From an uncultured Flammeovirgaceae bacterium (GTDB lineage: Bacteria > Bacteroidota > Bacteroidia > Cytophagales > Cyclobacteriaceae): a stretch of DNA of 6,968 nt. Shown in pieces: positions 1 to 6,625 of this stretch. Each line of letters starts with the position of its first letter. The stretch's first letter is position 1. A model generated the notes under the pieces. That model made no database searches and was not told the origin of the DNA. It saw nothing but the letters and a program-made list of their open reading frames with translations. Location of the stretch: assembly GCA_937138955.1 (NCBI GenBank), contig CAKZPJ010000711.1, positions 1 to 6,968 on the forward strand. The letters run 5' to 3'. A program made the position numbers and the translations under genes.

Positions 1-146
1 TTTCCCTGCTTTTTATACACTGATAAGCTTCCGTTCATCAAAGCGAGACCGGCACTATCGTACCCGCGGTACTCCAAACGTTTCAAGCCTTTTAACACGA
101 CTGAATGAGCGTGCCGGTGTCCGATATAGGCTACAATTCCACACAT
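1..146 (-). CDS. glmS: Glutamine--fructose-6-phosphate aminotransferase (isomerizing), N-terminal fragment
   Basis: This is the first 48 codons of GlmS; the gene continues past the left edge. GlmS transfers ammonia from glutamine to fructose-6-phosphate, making glucosamine-6-phosphate, the committed step toward UDP-GlcNAc in the cytoplasm. The protein begins MCGIVAYIG, in which Cys2 becomes the N-terminal nucleophile of the glutamine amidotransferase (class II, Ntn-hydrolase) domain once Met is removed. The block [13 protein letters not shown] at residues 23-35 is the hallmark GlmS motif and separates it from PurF and AsnB, which share the Cys-Gly-Ile start but not this block. The ATG at 146 is fixed by the catalytic Cys. 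No Shine-Dalgarno sequence precedes it; the leader is AT-rich. It lies 262 bp downstream of the TonB-dependent receptor on the same strand and probably has its own promoter. Only the 5' end is visible, so integrity of the rest cannot be judged. Confidence 0.95.
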   Translation of the reverse strand, partial: MCGIVAYIGHRHAHSVVLKGLKRLEYRGYDSAGLALMNGSLSVYKKQG

Positions 147-199
147 AGACAATAAAAATTAAGTGGCTTACGGAGTTATTTCTACCAAAATCAGTGCTA

Positions 200-229
200 C
201 AAATTCAGTATGACGCTAGATTAATTCAA
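200..229 (-). promoter_or_regulatory. Candidate promoter for glmS
   Basis: Read on the minus strand, TTG (229-227) is followed after 19 bp by TGAATTTG (207-200). This resembles the Bacteroidota primary-sigma promoter, TTG at about -33 and TAnnTTTG at about -7, with one mismatch in the -7 box. It would give a leader of roughly 50 nt before the glmS ATG at 146. The rest of the 147-408 gap shows only an A8 tract (309-316) and a 9-bp direct repeat (293-301 and 324-332). This is a consensus match by eye, so chance is a real alternative. Confidence 0.35.
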
Positions 230-408
230 TAAGATATGTGAATAAATTATGAGAATTTGCTAGGCAATACGTATACTCACTGATCTACGAACCTACTGGG
301 GTTTGGCTAAAAAAAAGGAAGAGCTACTGGGGAAATAGTACGCATGTAGTATTTACTGTGAAAACGTAGCGGAAAGCTCGAACAGAAAAAGCACTTATAA
401 TCAACGTA

Positions 409-2790
409 TTACCAAGAGAAGTCAATCACAATGCCAATAGTGGGTAAAGTAGCACTGTTATTGGCTTCATCTATTTCTACCAGATTGCGAGGTTGGGCAA
501 CTTGTCCGGCATCAGTGCGAGCCAATACGTAAGAGGGTGGCTGCGGTAAATTACTTCCTAGTATGTTCTGAATCTCAAGAAATAGGTTTAGTGTCCAATC
601 AGTAAAGTTCCACTTTTTGTCAACTCTAATATCAGTCTGGTTGAATGCTCCTAAACGAGTATCGCCGAGTTCATCGTAATCAAAAAAGAAAATGGGATAA
701 GTATCGGTAGAGGTTTCTATATCGACCGGGGCGAAGGGAGCTGGACCTAGATAGCGAACCCTTAGTCCTATTTCCCAGTTGCGGGGTAGCTTGTAGCCAC
801 CGGTAAACGTCAGCAAGTGACGATTATCCCAGAGTGACGGACGATAGATTCCATCAATTCCAGTGAACTCACTCCAGTAGAGGGTATAAGCCAGAATACC
901 GTAGAAGTTACGAGCCAGCTTTTGCTGTAGTAAAAATTCTAGACCGTATGTTTGGCCCCGACCATCGGTGATTATCTCTTCGTTGCCCAATACCGAAAAA
1001 TCACCCCCCAGATTAGCGAGTGAAACTCCGTCTCTTACTGATATTGGGTAGTTAGCGTAATCCTTATAAAAACCTTCTAAAGTCAATCGGGTAGAACGCC
1101 GGGGTAAAAACTCTAAACCGGCTACGTAGTGATCGCTTCGGGTGTAATCACCATCGCGATTGGCAAATTCACCGTCTTGGTTCTGAAAACCAAGCACCGT
1201 GTAGGGCAAAATTTTGTAGTAACGTCCCCAGGAAGCATTGAGTGTCCACCGAGAAGAAGCATTATACGCCAGTGAAACCCGAGGCGAGAAAGTGTTTAGC
1301 ACGTTATTTCCGTCGTCGGTGAAGGTGTTACCGTCTACCCGAAAGCCGAACGAGGGAGTGAAACGCTCATTGAAAAACGAGCGCGAAGCTTGAGCAAATA
1401 CCCCGTAGCGGAAAAAATCTAGATTGGTCTCAAAGGATACATCGTTTACTATATCGCTGGTAGTGTTTTCGTAGCGTGAGTACTGCGCGAGAAAACCGCT
1501 ATTAAGTGTCCAGTCGTTAAGAAAGTTAGTTAGCTCAAAGCGTAGCTTGTTCTCATCTTCTACAGACTCATTTCTGAAAACTAGGTCAGTCTCGTTCACG
1601 TTATCGGCGTACTGCCGGAAGTCATTGTTGAGAATATTACCACTCAATGTAGCTCGGAAGAAACCTTTACCTTCTCGAAATCGCTTCCGCCAGCTTACCC
1701 CAATCGTACTCGTCCACTGCTGAATTACGGGTACTTGGTCTAGCGTAGCTTGCTGGTCTGGCGTAATATCATCAGGCGGGTTGATCTGAAAATCGTCCAG
1801 TGAGCCAATACCAATCAGGTTGATCTCGTTACGATCGTCAATTTTATGGTTGATCTTGTACTGATAATCCCAGTAATCGGGTAAGAAAGGTAAGTCAATG
1901 AGTTGAAACAGAAACTGAAGATAGGAGCGACGTACCGAAAAAATGAAGGTGGTGTTAGCTAAAGAATCTTCGGCAGGCTTCTTGAATAACGGCCCCTCTA
2001 ACGTGAGAGCGGCTTCGCTAGCTCCTAGCCGGAAGTTCAGTCGTCGATTCTGGGGATCACCGTTCCGTTGATCAAACTGAAGCACGCCTGATAATACATT
2101 ATCGTACTGAGCAGGAAAGGAGCTAGTGCTCAAAGTTACTCCTTCAATAAAGGAAACGTTAAGCAACCCTACCGGCCCTCCGGCACTACCTTGCGTAGCA
2201 AAGTGATTAATATTAGGAATTTCTACTCCGTCTAGGTAATACACATTCTCGTTGGGAGCTCCTCCCCGAATAATTACATCGTTACGAAAACCCACCGAAC
2301 CCGATACTCCGGGCAGTGACTGGACAACTCGGGCAATATCATTGTTTCCCCCGGGGTAAGTAGCAATTTCCTCCTGCGATAGCCGCTGAATGGAATTGGG
2401 AGTTTCTGACCGCTTCTCAAAGGGACTAGCCTGTACCACTACCTCACTTAACTCATCTACCGCTTCTTCTAGCGTGAAGTTCAAGTTAGGATTCCCCCCT
2501 GATCGAACCACTACGTTGTATCGCGTACTGGACTGATAACCTACGTAAGAAGCCGTAATATTGAACGACTGCGCAGGAATATTCTTGATCGTATAAAACC
2601 CATTGATATCAGTAGTACTTCCCAGCGCACTATCTTCCAGACGAACCGTCACTCCAATTAGGGGTTCTTCGGTTCGGGCATCTCGTACAAAGCCACTTAT
2701 TTCGCCGGTACTTTGTCCTAGTAGCCATTGAGGAAAAGCAAGAAATGTGATGAATAGCAGTAAATTATGAGAGGGTAGAATAAACTTCAT
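409..2790 (-). CDS. TonB-dependent outer-membrane receptor with carboxypeptidase-regulatory-like domain
   Basis: This is a 793-residue outer-membrane transporter, expected to import a ligand into the periplasm using TonB-ExbBD energy. Residues 1-26 form a signal peptide (MKFILP..., hydrophobic LLLFITFLAF, likely cut after LLGQ). Residues about 29-110 match the CarboxypepD_reg-like domain, with GEISGFVRDARTEEPLIGV and the later TDINGFYTIKNIP. A plug domain follows at about 125-240, containing VVQSLPGV, DVIIRGGAPNENVYYLDGVEIPN in overall pattern, and an SGVLQ strand. The remainder is beta-barrel with alternating aromatic residues, ending in IVIDFSW, a terminal aromatic typical of barrels recognised by BAM. 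I chose the ATG at 2790; an in-frame TTG two codons upstream (2796) is possible but less likely. No SusD-like lipoprotein is adjacent, so this is not a classic SusC/D pair, and the ligand is unknown. It starts 135 bp after the GlmU-like gene, so read-through from that gene or an unseen promoter could express it. The frame is intact. Confidence 0.93.
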   Translation of the reverse strand: MKFILPSHNLLLFITFLAFPQWLLGQSTGEISGFVRDARTEEPLIGVTVRLEDSALGSTTDINGFYTIKNIPAQSFNITASYVGYQSSTRYNVVVRSGGNPNLNFTLEEAVDELSEVVVQASPFEKRSETPNSIQRLSQEEIATYPGGNNDIARVVQSLPGVSGSVGFRNDVIIRGGAPNENVYYLDGVEIPNINHFATQGSAGGPVGLLNVSFIEGVTLSTSSFPAQYDNVLSGVLQFDQRNGDPQNRRLNFRLGASEAALTLEGPLFKKPAEDSLANTTFIFSVRRSYLQFLFQLIDLPFLPDYWDYQYKINHKIDDRNEINLIGIGSLDDFQINPPDDITPDQQATLDQVPVIQQWTSTIGVSWRKRFREGKGFFRATLSGNILNNDFRQYADNVNETDLVFRNESVEDENKLRFELTNFLNDWTLNSGFLAQYSRYENTTSDIVNDVSFETNLDFFRYGVFAQASRSFFNERFTPSFGFRVDGNTFTDDGNNVLNTFSPRVSLAYNASSRWTLNASWGRYYKILPYTVLGFQNQDGEFANRDGDYTRSDHYVAGLEFLPRRSTRLTLEGFYKDYANYPISVRDGVSLANLGGDFSVLGNEEIITDGRGQTYGLEFLLQQKLARNFYGILAYTLYWSEFTGIDGIYRPSLWDNRHLLTFTGGYKLPRNWEIGLRVRYLGPAPFAPVDIETSTDTYPIFFFDYDELGDTRLGAFNQTDIRVDKKWNFTDWTLNLFLEIQNILGSNLPQPPSYVLARTDAGQVAQPRNLVEIDEANNSATLPTIGIVIDFSW

Positions 2791-2925
2791 GTTCAAGTAA
2801 GGGGTATAAGCTTAATTAATTACCAATATTAATAGCGAATTGTTGGAAGAGAAACACGCATTACACAGATAAATGGGAGTGAACTGGGAAAAAAGTAGTG
2901 CCGGGTGCGGAAGCCTAAAGATGAA

Positions 2926-4161
2926 CTATATTGTGAACTCTTCCGCCCGATGCTGATAAATATGTTTCAGAATTGCCAGATCATTGGAAGAAGGAAGTTG
3001 CTTACGGCGACCTAACACCCTCTCTAGCACTTCAACGGCTTTCTCAAACCGATATTCTACCAATGACTCGCTACCGCCCCAGGAAAACGAGGGGATAAAC
3101 TTAGGTAAGAAACCTCCCCCGAACAGATTAGTAAACACTCCCACAGTAGTTCCGGTATTAAACATCGTGTTAATTCCGCACTTACTATGGTCGCCCATCA
3201 TCAACCCACAGAAGGTTTGTTTGCTGTCCTTTAGCGCGCGAGCCTGATAGTCCCACAGTTGCACCGATTGGTAATTATTTTTTAGGTTAGAAGTATTAGT
3301 ATCAGCTCCAAAATTGCACCATTCACCGATAACCGAGTTGCCGATAAAACCTTCGTGCCCCTTACTACTGTTGGCTTGTACCACAATATTTTTTACCTCA
3401 CCACCAACCTTTGAGTTTGGTCCCAGGGTGGTTGCCTCCCGCACTTTGGCTCCTAGGTTCACATGAGCGCCCTCCAGCATAGCAAATGGCCCCTTGATTA
3501 CGGCATTTTCGTGAATAGTGGTGTTTTTACCTAAGTACACCGGACCTCCTTCGGCGTTAATAATGGCTGCTTTAATATTTACTCCTTCTTCAACAAAGAT
3601 TTGCGAATCGCCGTAGGTGCGAGTGTGAATATCGGTAATCGTTGCGGAAGAACGGTTGCGGGTTAGGTGAGTGTAATCACGCTCAATCTGACTACCGTTT
3701 TGCTGGAAAATGTCCCAAATGTGCTTAATTTCTACGATAGGGTCAGTGTAAGAGGTACTTTGGTAATTAGATAACTGCTTAGGTAAATCACTAAACTGAA
3801 TGTTATCGCCAATTAATGATTGTAGATCTTCGCCCGGTATGTGCGCTGCAATAAAACAATCTCCTTGGGAAAGCATCGTACGCGGGGCTAATTGTTTGGT
3901 AGCCCGAACCAGGGAAGCATCGGGGCATACTGCTGGATTCAGTACTAGATTCTTTTCTTCAATAGTCAGTGAGTACTTTGCTTGCAGATAAGGCATGGTA
4001 AGGTACGATGACCCACGATGATCGATGTGCTCGCTCAGGCACATCTCCCACTTCTCGCGTAATGTGCAGATGCCGACCCGCAACGTAGCCACTGGTCGGG
4101 TAAGAGTAAATGGTTTGAGGGCCGCCCAGCGGTGGGGCAGGTCAATAAATATCAGCTGCAT
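2926..4161 (-). CDS. GlmU-family protein (putative sugar nucleotidyltransferase / acetyltransferase, Bacteroidota type)
   Basis: This 411-residue cytoplasmic protein resembles the alternative GlmU-like family of Bacteroidota, thought to act in UDP-GlcNAc formation (glucosamine-1-phosphate acetylation and/or uridylylation). The N-terminal segment carries the family signature LKPFTLTRPVATLRVGI (residues 15-31) followed by TLREKWE. The classical GlmU N-terminal loop (LxxGxGTxM) is absent. Residues about 185-345 form a left-handed beta-helix of hexapeptide repeats, for example VYLGKNTTIHENAVIKGP and MLEGAHVNLGAKVREATTLG, followed by NSVIGEWCNFGADTNTSNLK and a NNY at 295-297 that recalls the NYDG acetyltransferase motif of GlmU. 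A conserved-looking tail (GDHSKCGINTMFNTGT, then FLPKFIPSFSWGG) follows. I prefer the ATG at 4161 because MQLIFID matches the expected first beta-strand; an in-frame GTG at 4185 would add eight unlikely residues. A good promoter candidate lies upstream. Whether both enzymatic activities are present is inferred from family only. Confidence 0.87.
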   Translation of the reverse strand: MQLIFIDLPHRWAALKPFTLTRPVATLRVGICTLREKWEMCLSEHIDHRGSSYLTMPYLQAKYSLTIEEKNLVLNPAVCPDASLVRATKQLAPRTMLSQGDCFIAAHIPGEDLQSLIGDNIQFSDLPKQLSNYQSTSYTDPIVEIKHIWDIFQQNGSQIERDYTHLTRNRSSATITDIHTRTYGDSQIFVEEGVNIKAAIINAEGGPVYLGKNTTIHENAVIKGPFAMLEGAHVNLGAKVREATTLGPNSKVGGEVKNIVVQANSSKGHEGFIGNSVIGEWCNFGADTNTSNLKNNYQSVQLWDYQARALKDSKQTFCGLMMGDHSKCGINTMFNTGTTVGVFTNLFGGGFLPKFIPSFSWGGSESLVEYRFEKAVEVLERVLGRRKQLPSSNDLAILKHIYQHRAEEFTI

Positions 4162-4228
4162 ATCTACTTTGTGGTTAGTTAACACATGGGCCTAGGTAGT
4201 GTAGATGTAGCGGTTGACGTATGAGTGG

Positions 4229-4259
4229 CAAAAGTAGCTAGTATTTCTTCAATGTACAA
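4229..4259 (-). promoter_or_regulatory. Promoter candidate for the GlmU-like gene
   Basis: On the minus strand, TTG (4259-4257) is followed after 20 bp by TACTTTTG (4236-4229), an exact match to the Bacteroidota -7 element TAnnTTTG at the expected spacing from the -33 TTG. Transcription would start near 4224, giving a leader of about 60 nt before the ATG at 4161. It lies in the 142-bp gap after the lyase stop codon, so the GlmU-like gene need not depend on lyase transcription. If transcription begins here, the GTG at 4185 would still lie within the transcript, so the promoter does not decide between the two starts. Confidence 0.55.
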
Positions 4260-4303
4260 TGCGTTATTGTGGTAATAAACGTAAGTACTCAAACCGCTTT
4301 ACT

Positions 4304-6004
4304 TCACTGACTCTTACGAAATTCTAGCAATTGACTATCGGAGTAGGGTATGGTTAGTTCCCAAGTAGTTTGATTTGATTCTATTTTCAGGCTAATGTGT
4401 TGTTCGGTTTCCTGCAAAATAGTAGCGAAGGGGGTAGCAATTTCATTCGCTGAAGGAAGTAGTAACCATACTAAGGTGGCATCTTCTTTTATCGTACTGT
4501 GGTAGTTCGTAACTAAGTTAGACTCGTAGATATTATACTCGGGGCTATACCATCCTTGAAGGGTAGGTTCTTCCTGCCCTTCAATTAATGTGACGTCAAA
4601 CTTCCTCTCGCCTACAGAAGTAACTGCTAGATTACCGTAGGTGTGGGCAGTACGCACAGTTGAACCGTCCTTCTCTACCGTACAGTTCGGGTGCCAGTGC
4701 CATAGTGCGTCAATTTTCCGGGGACGGTCAGTGGTGATATTGTCTACTACCACCCAGAATTCGCCCCGCACGTACATCACTGCTCGCTGATGGGAAGCCT
4801 CTCTTTCAGTACCAACAAATTGATTAAAGGAGCCACTGGCGTAGTCAAATTCGGGAGTGATTTTGTAATGCGATTCGTCTACTGGAGCTTTAGCAAGGAG
4901 GGGGCCATCGTCTTGCCCCTGACCGTCAATCAGCAGTACGTTGTGAGCGGCACTGCTACGGGCGTAAGGGCGAAACTTCTCAGCTATTGCCCCGGTGTAA
5001 GCAAATCTTCCACCATCAACTAAGAAGTCGCGACCGTAAGCAGCTACTGATAGGTGCAATTTATCATTGTGTTGATGACCACTTCCCCAAGGACCTACGT
5101 CAAAAAACGACCACTGAGCCAGGCTATCGTAGCCACTACGAGAAATGAGATGACCTGCCCAGGGATAAAAATACGACGGACCGTCGGTAGGCAATGTGCC
5201 GGATGTGCCGTTGGTAGCAATATACTCCCAATCGGGTTGATTAAAAGTACTAACTCCCTTTAGAATGATGGTGCGGTCGCTACCCCGGTCGCCATCGTTA
5301 TTTAAAATACGATACCCATCGGGGCGCACGGCGTGGGCAATATAGCTGTACATGTCTTTCAGAGTCTGATTGTAGTAGGCGGAAAGAGGTGTATTAGCCC
5401 GATCGCATATGTCTTTAAATAGCTCAAAGTTACGAAGAGATACATTGTGGTAATGAGAGGTGAGCTCGGTCTGCACCCCATCAGCGTACACTTGGTCTTT
5501 CATACTCTCTACCATGACCTGCACCGAATACGCTAGCCATTCGTCGGATTGTTGGTACTCTGGAAAGTTAGTAGCAACGGTAGCTAGAGCCGAGATCTCC
5601 ATTGTTAGCCAGTTGTTTCCCCCGTGAAAGTTTCGATTGTAGTGGGCATGATCAGGTAGACTGCTTAACATCAGTAATTGCGTAGCCGGAGATAAGTGTC
5701 CGGTATTAATAAGTCCGTAGAAGACCCTTGACCAAACCTTGGCTCGAGCCGCAACTTCTAAGCCTCGCCATATCGAGTTACGGCTCTTAACGGCGGGGTA
5801 GGGCATACTTTTAATAATAAAATCGCGCAGGAACAGGTCAATGTACTGAGCGTACTTAGGGTTACCCGTTTCAAAATACGTATTGAGAACCTGGGCAATC
5901 TGGGTATGCCGATTGGAGAGCCAGGCCCATTCCCGATCATTGTTAGGCCCTTTGTAGTACCAGTTGCGGTGACCGTCTTCCCCTACCGGTACTTTTCCTT
6001 TCAC
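4304..6004 (-). CDS. Heparinase II/III-family lyase, catalytic and C-terminal part
   Basis: Reading from the GTG at 6004, this frame encodes 566 residues of a heparinase II/III-type lyase, which cleaves uronic-acid-containing polysaccharides by beta-elimination. Residues 1-260 are the helical (alpha/alpha toroid) region. They include GGNNWLTMEISALA with Asn130/131, the position of the catalytic Asn, and VQTELTSHYHNVSLRNF with Tyr185 in SHYH as likely catalytic Tyr. NNDGDR follows at 235-240. The beta-sandwich region (heparinase II/III C-terminal type) carries GSGHQHNDKLHLS, with His310, His312 and Asp314 as candidate catalytic/metal residues, then FLVDGGRFAYTG and SAAHNVLLIDGQGQ with His354. 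A late GWYSPEYNIYE motif is common in these lyases. The frame lacks a signal peptide and stays open upstream of the GTG to 6100 (NGGTEATADTILQDVFIVQN), which looks like genuine family sequence, so the GTG is probably not a real start. PL12-like heparinase III is the closest resemblance I can name; the substrate is not determinable. Confidence 0.85.
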   Translation of the reverse strand: MKGKVPVGEDGHRNWYYKGPNNDREWAWLSNRHTQIAQVLNTYFETGNPKYAQYIDLFLRDFIIKSMPYPAVKSRNSIWRGLEVAARAKVWSRVFYGLINTGHLSPATQLLMLSSLPDHAHYNRNFHGGNNWLTMEISALATVATNFPEYQQSDEWLAYSVQVMVESMKDQVYADGVQTELTSHYHNVSLRNFELFKDICDRANTPLSAYYNQTLKDMYSYIAHAVRPDGYRILNNDGDRGSDRTIILKGVSTFNQPDWEYIATNGTSGTLPTDGPSYFYPWAGHLISRSGYDSLAQWSFFDVGPWGSGHQHNDKLHLSVAAYGRDFLVDGGRFAYTGAIAEKFRPYARSSAAHNVLLIDGQGQDDGPLLAKAPVDESHYKITPEFDYASGSFNQFVGTEREASHQRAVMYVRGEFWVVVDNITTDRPRKIDALWHWHPNCTVEKDGSTVRTAHTYGNLAVTSVGERKFDVTLIEGQEEPTLQGWYSPEYNIYESNLVTNYHSTIKEDATLVWLLLPSANEIATPFATILQETEQHISLKIESNQTTWELTIPYSDSQLLEFRKSQ

Positions 6005-6372
6005 ATTTTGTACGATAAATACATCTTGTAGAATCGTATCAGCCGTGGCCTCAGTACCTCCGTTACGGTTGGAATTGATTGGCGTAGATGGGGAGCGGTA
6101 CTACCGGTTCGGTAGTAATCGAGCAGAGCTTGGCAGGCTTCTACCAGCGCGCTATCTTTTCGGGCACTTTTTACTTGCTCTAACCCAGGCTGGTTTAGGT
6201 CAAACTGATCCAGCATTTGGTTCATCTGCTGAGGGTAGGCTTGGCAAATATCTTCTACTGAGACAATTTGTTTCCAATCGCTTTGCGCTGTGGCCGAACC
6301 AAAAACAACTATGGTTATTAGGGCGAAAGTCAGCGAATAGATGAAAGTAGAGCTAAATGGTTTAACGAGCAT
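6001..6372 (-). CDS. Heparinase II/III-family lyase, N-terminal fragment with signal peptide
   Basis: This is a 123-residue ORF from the ATG at 6372. Residues 1-30 are a signal peptide: MLVKPF, a hydrophobic stretch FALITIVVFG, and a cut near SATAQ/SDW. It is followed by a helical segment (VSVEDICQAYPQQMNQ...) and ACQALLDYYRTG at about 79-90. The ALLxYYR pattern is typical of the first helices of the heparinase II/III N-terminal domain. From about residue 92 onward the translation (HLRQSIPTVTEVLRPRL) is probably out of frame, since the alternative frame there continues into the lyase. The stop TGA at 6003-6001 overlaps the GTG at 6004-6002 of the downstream frame in a GTGA arrangement. I read it as the 5' part of the interrupted lyase gene rather than a separate protein. 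No Shine-Dalgarno sequence precedes the ATG. Confidence 0.75.
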   Translation of the reverse strand: MLVKPFSSTFIYSLTFALITIVVFGSATAQSDWKQIVSVEDICQAYPQQMNQMLDQFDLNQPGLEQVKSARKDSALVEACQALLDYYRTGSTAPHLRQSIPTVTEVLRPRLIRFYKMYLSYKM

Positions 6373-6420
6373 AGTAGTACCGACATTGGTTGATTAGTAA
6401 GCTTTAAATAAGATAGTCCA

Positions 6421-6543
6421 AAAATCCCCCTGCACTCCCTTTACAAAGGGGGAAACGGCCAATGGATAAACCAGGCTTGCTCTGTGAGCGAAATAGATCT
6501 GATTACCTCTTCCCCCTTAGAAAAAAGGGGGCAGGGGGATTTA
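6421..6543. repeat. MITE-like element with 34-bp imperfect terminal inverted repeats
   Basis: The left arm (6421-6454) and the reverse complement of the right arm (6510-6543) agree at 27 of 34 positions. Both have the form AAATCCCCCTGC, then a C- and T-rich stretch, then AAGGGGGAA. They enclose a 55-bp core (6455-6509) that encodes nothing I can see. Each arm is also a hairpin on its own: CCCTTT-AC-AAAGGG in the left arm, and CCCCCTT pairing with AAGGGGG across a T/C-rich loop on the minus-strand reading of the right arm. Short palindromic G/C-block repeats of this kind are scattered as non-autonomous elements in some bacterial genomes. I could not identify a convincing target-site duplication. 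Its position between a gene end (6626) and a gene start (6372) means it could also act as a transcription terminator or leader structure. Confidence 0.75.
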
Positions 6544-6625
6544 ATACTTTATTATCTCATCGTTCCTAAGCGATAGCAGTAAGCTAACCTTATTCACTAA
6601 TATTCGCAAACCAGACTATTACTTC

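Larger units (their letters stand above)
4304..6372 (-). pseudogene. Heparinase II/III-family polysaccharide lyase, interrupted by a frameshift
   Basis: Two overlapping minus-strand frames together make one lyase of about 689 residues, close to the usual length of secreted heparinase II/III-type lyases. The upstream frame (6372-6001) gives the signal peptide and first helices; the downstream frame (open from 6100, stop at 4304) gives the rest. The downstream frame is offset by -1 relative to the upstream one, as expected from loss of one base (or gain of two). The switch must lie between the in-frame TAG of the downstream frame (6103-6101) and the TGA of the upstream frame (6003-6001). The C4 run at 6093-6090 is a plausible place: one extra C there would restore a continuous reading frame through STAPP and then STPINSNRNGG. 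No canonical X XXY YYZ slippery heptamer stands out. It may be a true pseudogene, a recent mutation or a sequencing/assembly error; the otherwise intact core argues against old decay. Confidence 0.7.

Noticed and set aside
147..408. glmS-type ribozyme or other leader RNA before glmS
   Set aside because: No recognisable conserved core or extended pairing was visible; the stretch is AT-rich and mostly featureless.
2791..2925. Promoter for the TonB-dependent receptor
   Set aside because: Only one-mismatch -7 boxes (such as TAATATTG at 2831-2824) were seen, without a TTG at suitable spacing.
2984..3247. Plus-strand ORF of 87 codons opposite the GlmU-like gene
   Set aside because: It lies fully antisense to a well-supported coding region and its translation shows no domain or signal pattern.
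3800..3991. Plus-strand ORF of 63 codons opposite the GlmU-like gene
   Set aside because: Antisense shadow of the real gene with no recognisable protein features.
4790..5263. Two plus-strand ORFs opposite the lyase core
   Set aside because: Both are antisense to conserved lyase motifs, and neither looks like a protein family.
5758..5940. Minus-strand 60-codon ORF inside the lyase
   Set aside because: It is in another frame over the intact lyase helical domain; composition is proline- and arginine-rich as expected of a shadow frame.
6001..6103. Programmed -1 ribosomal frameshift in the lyase
   Set aside because: The offset is right, but I found no X XXY YYZ slippery heptamer in the required frame and no clear downstream structure, so an indel is the simpler explanation.
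6045..6344. Plus-strand ORF of 99 codons opposite the lyase 5' end
   Set aside because: The opposite strand encodes a convincing signal peptide and lyase helices there; this translation has no such features.
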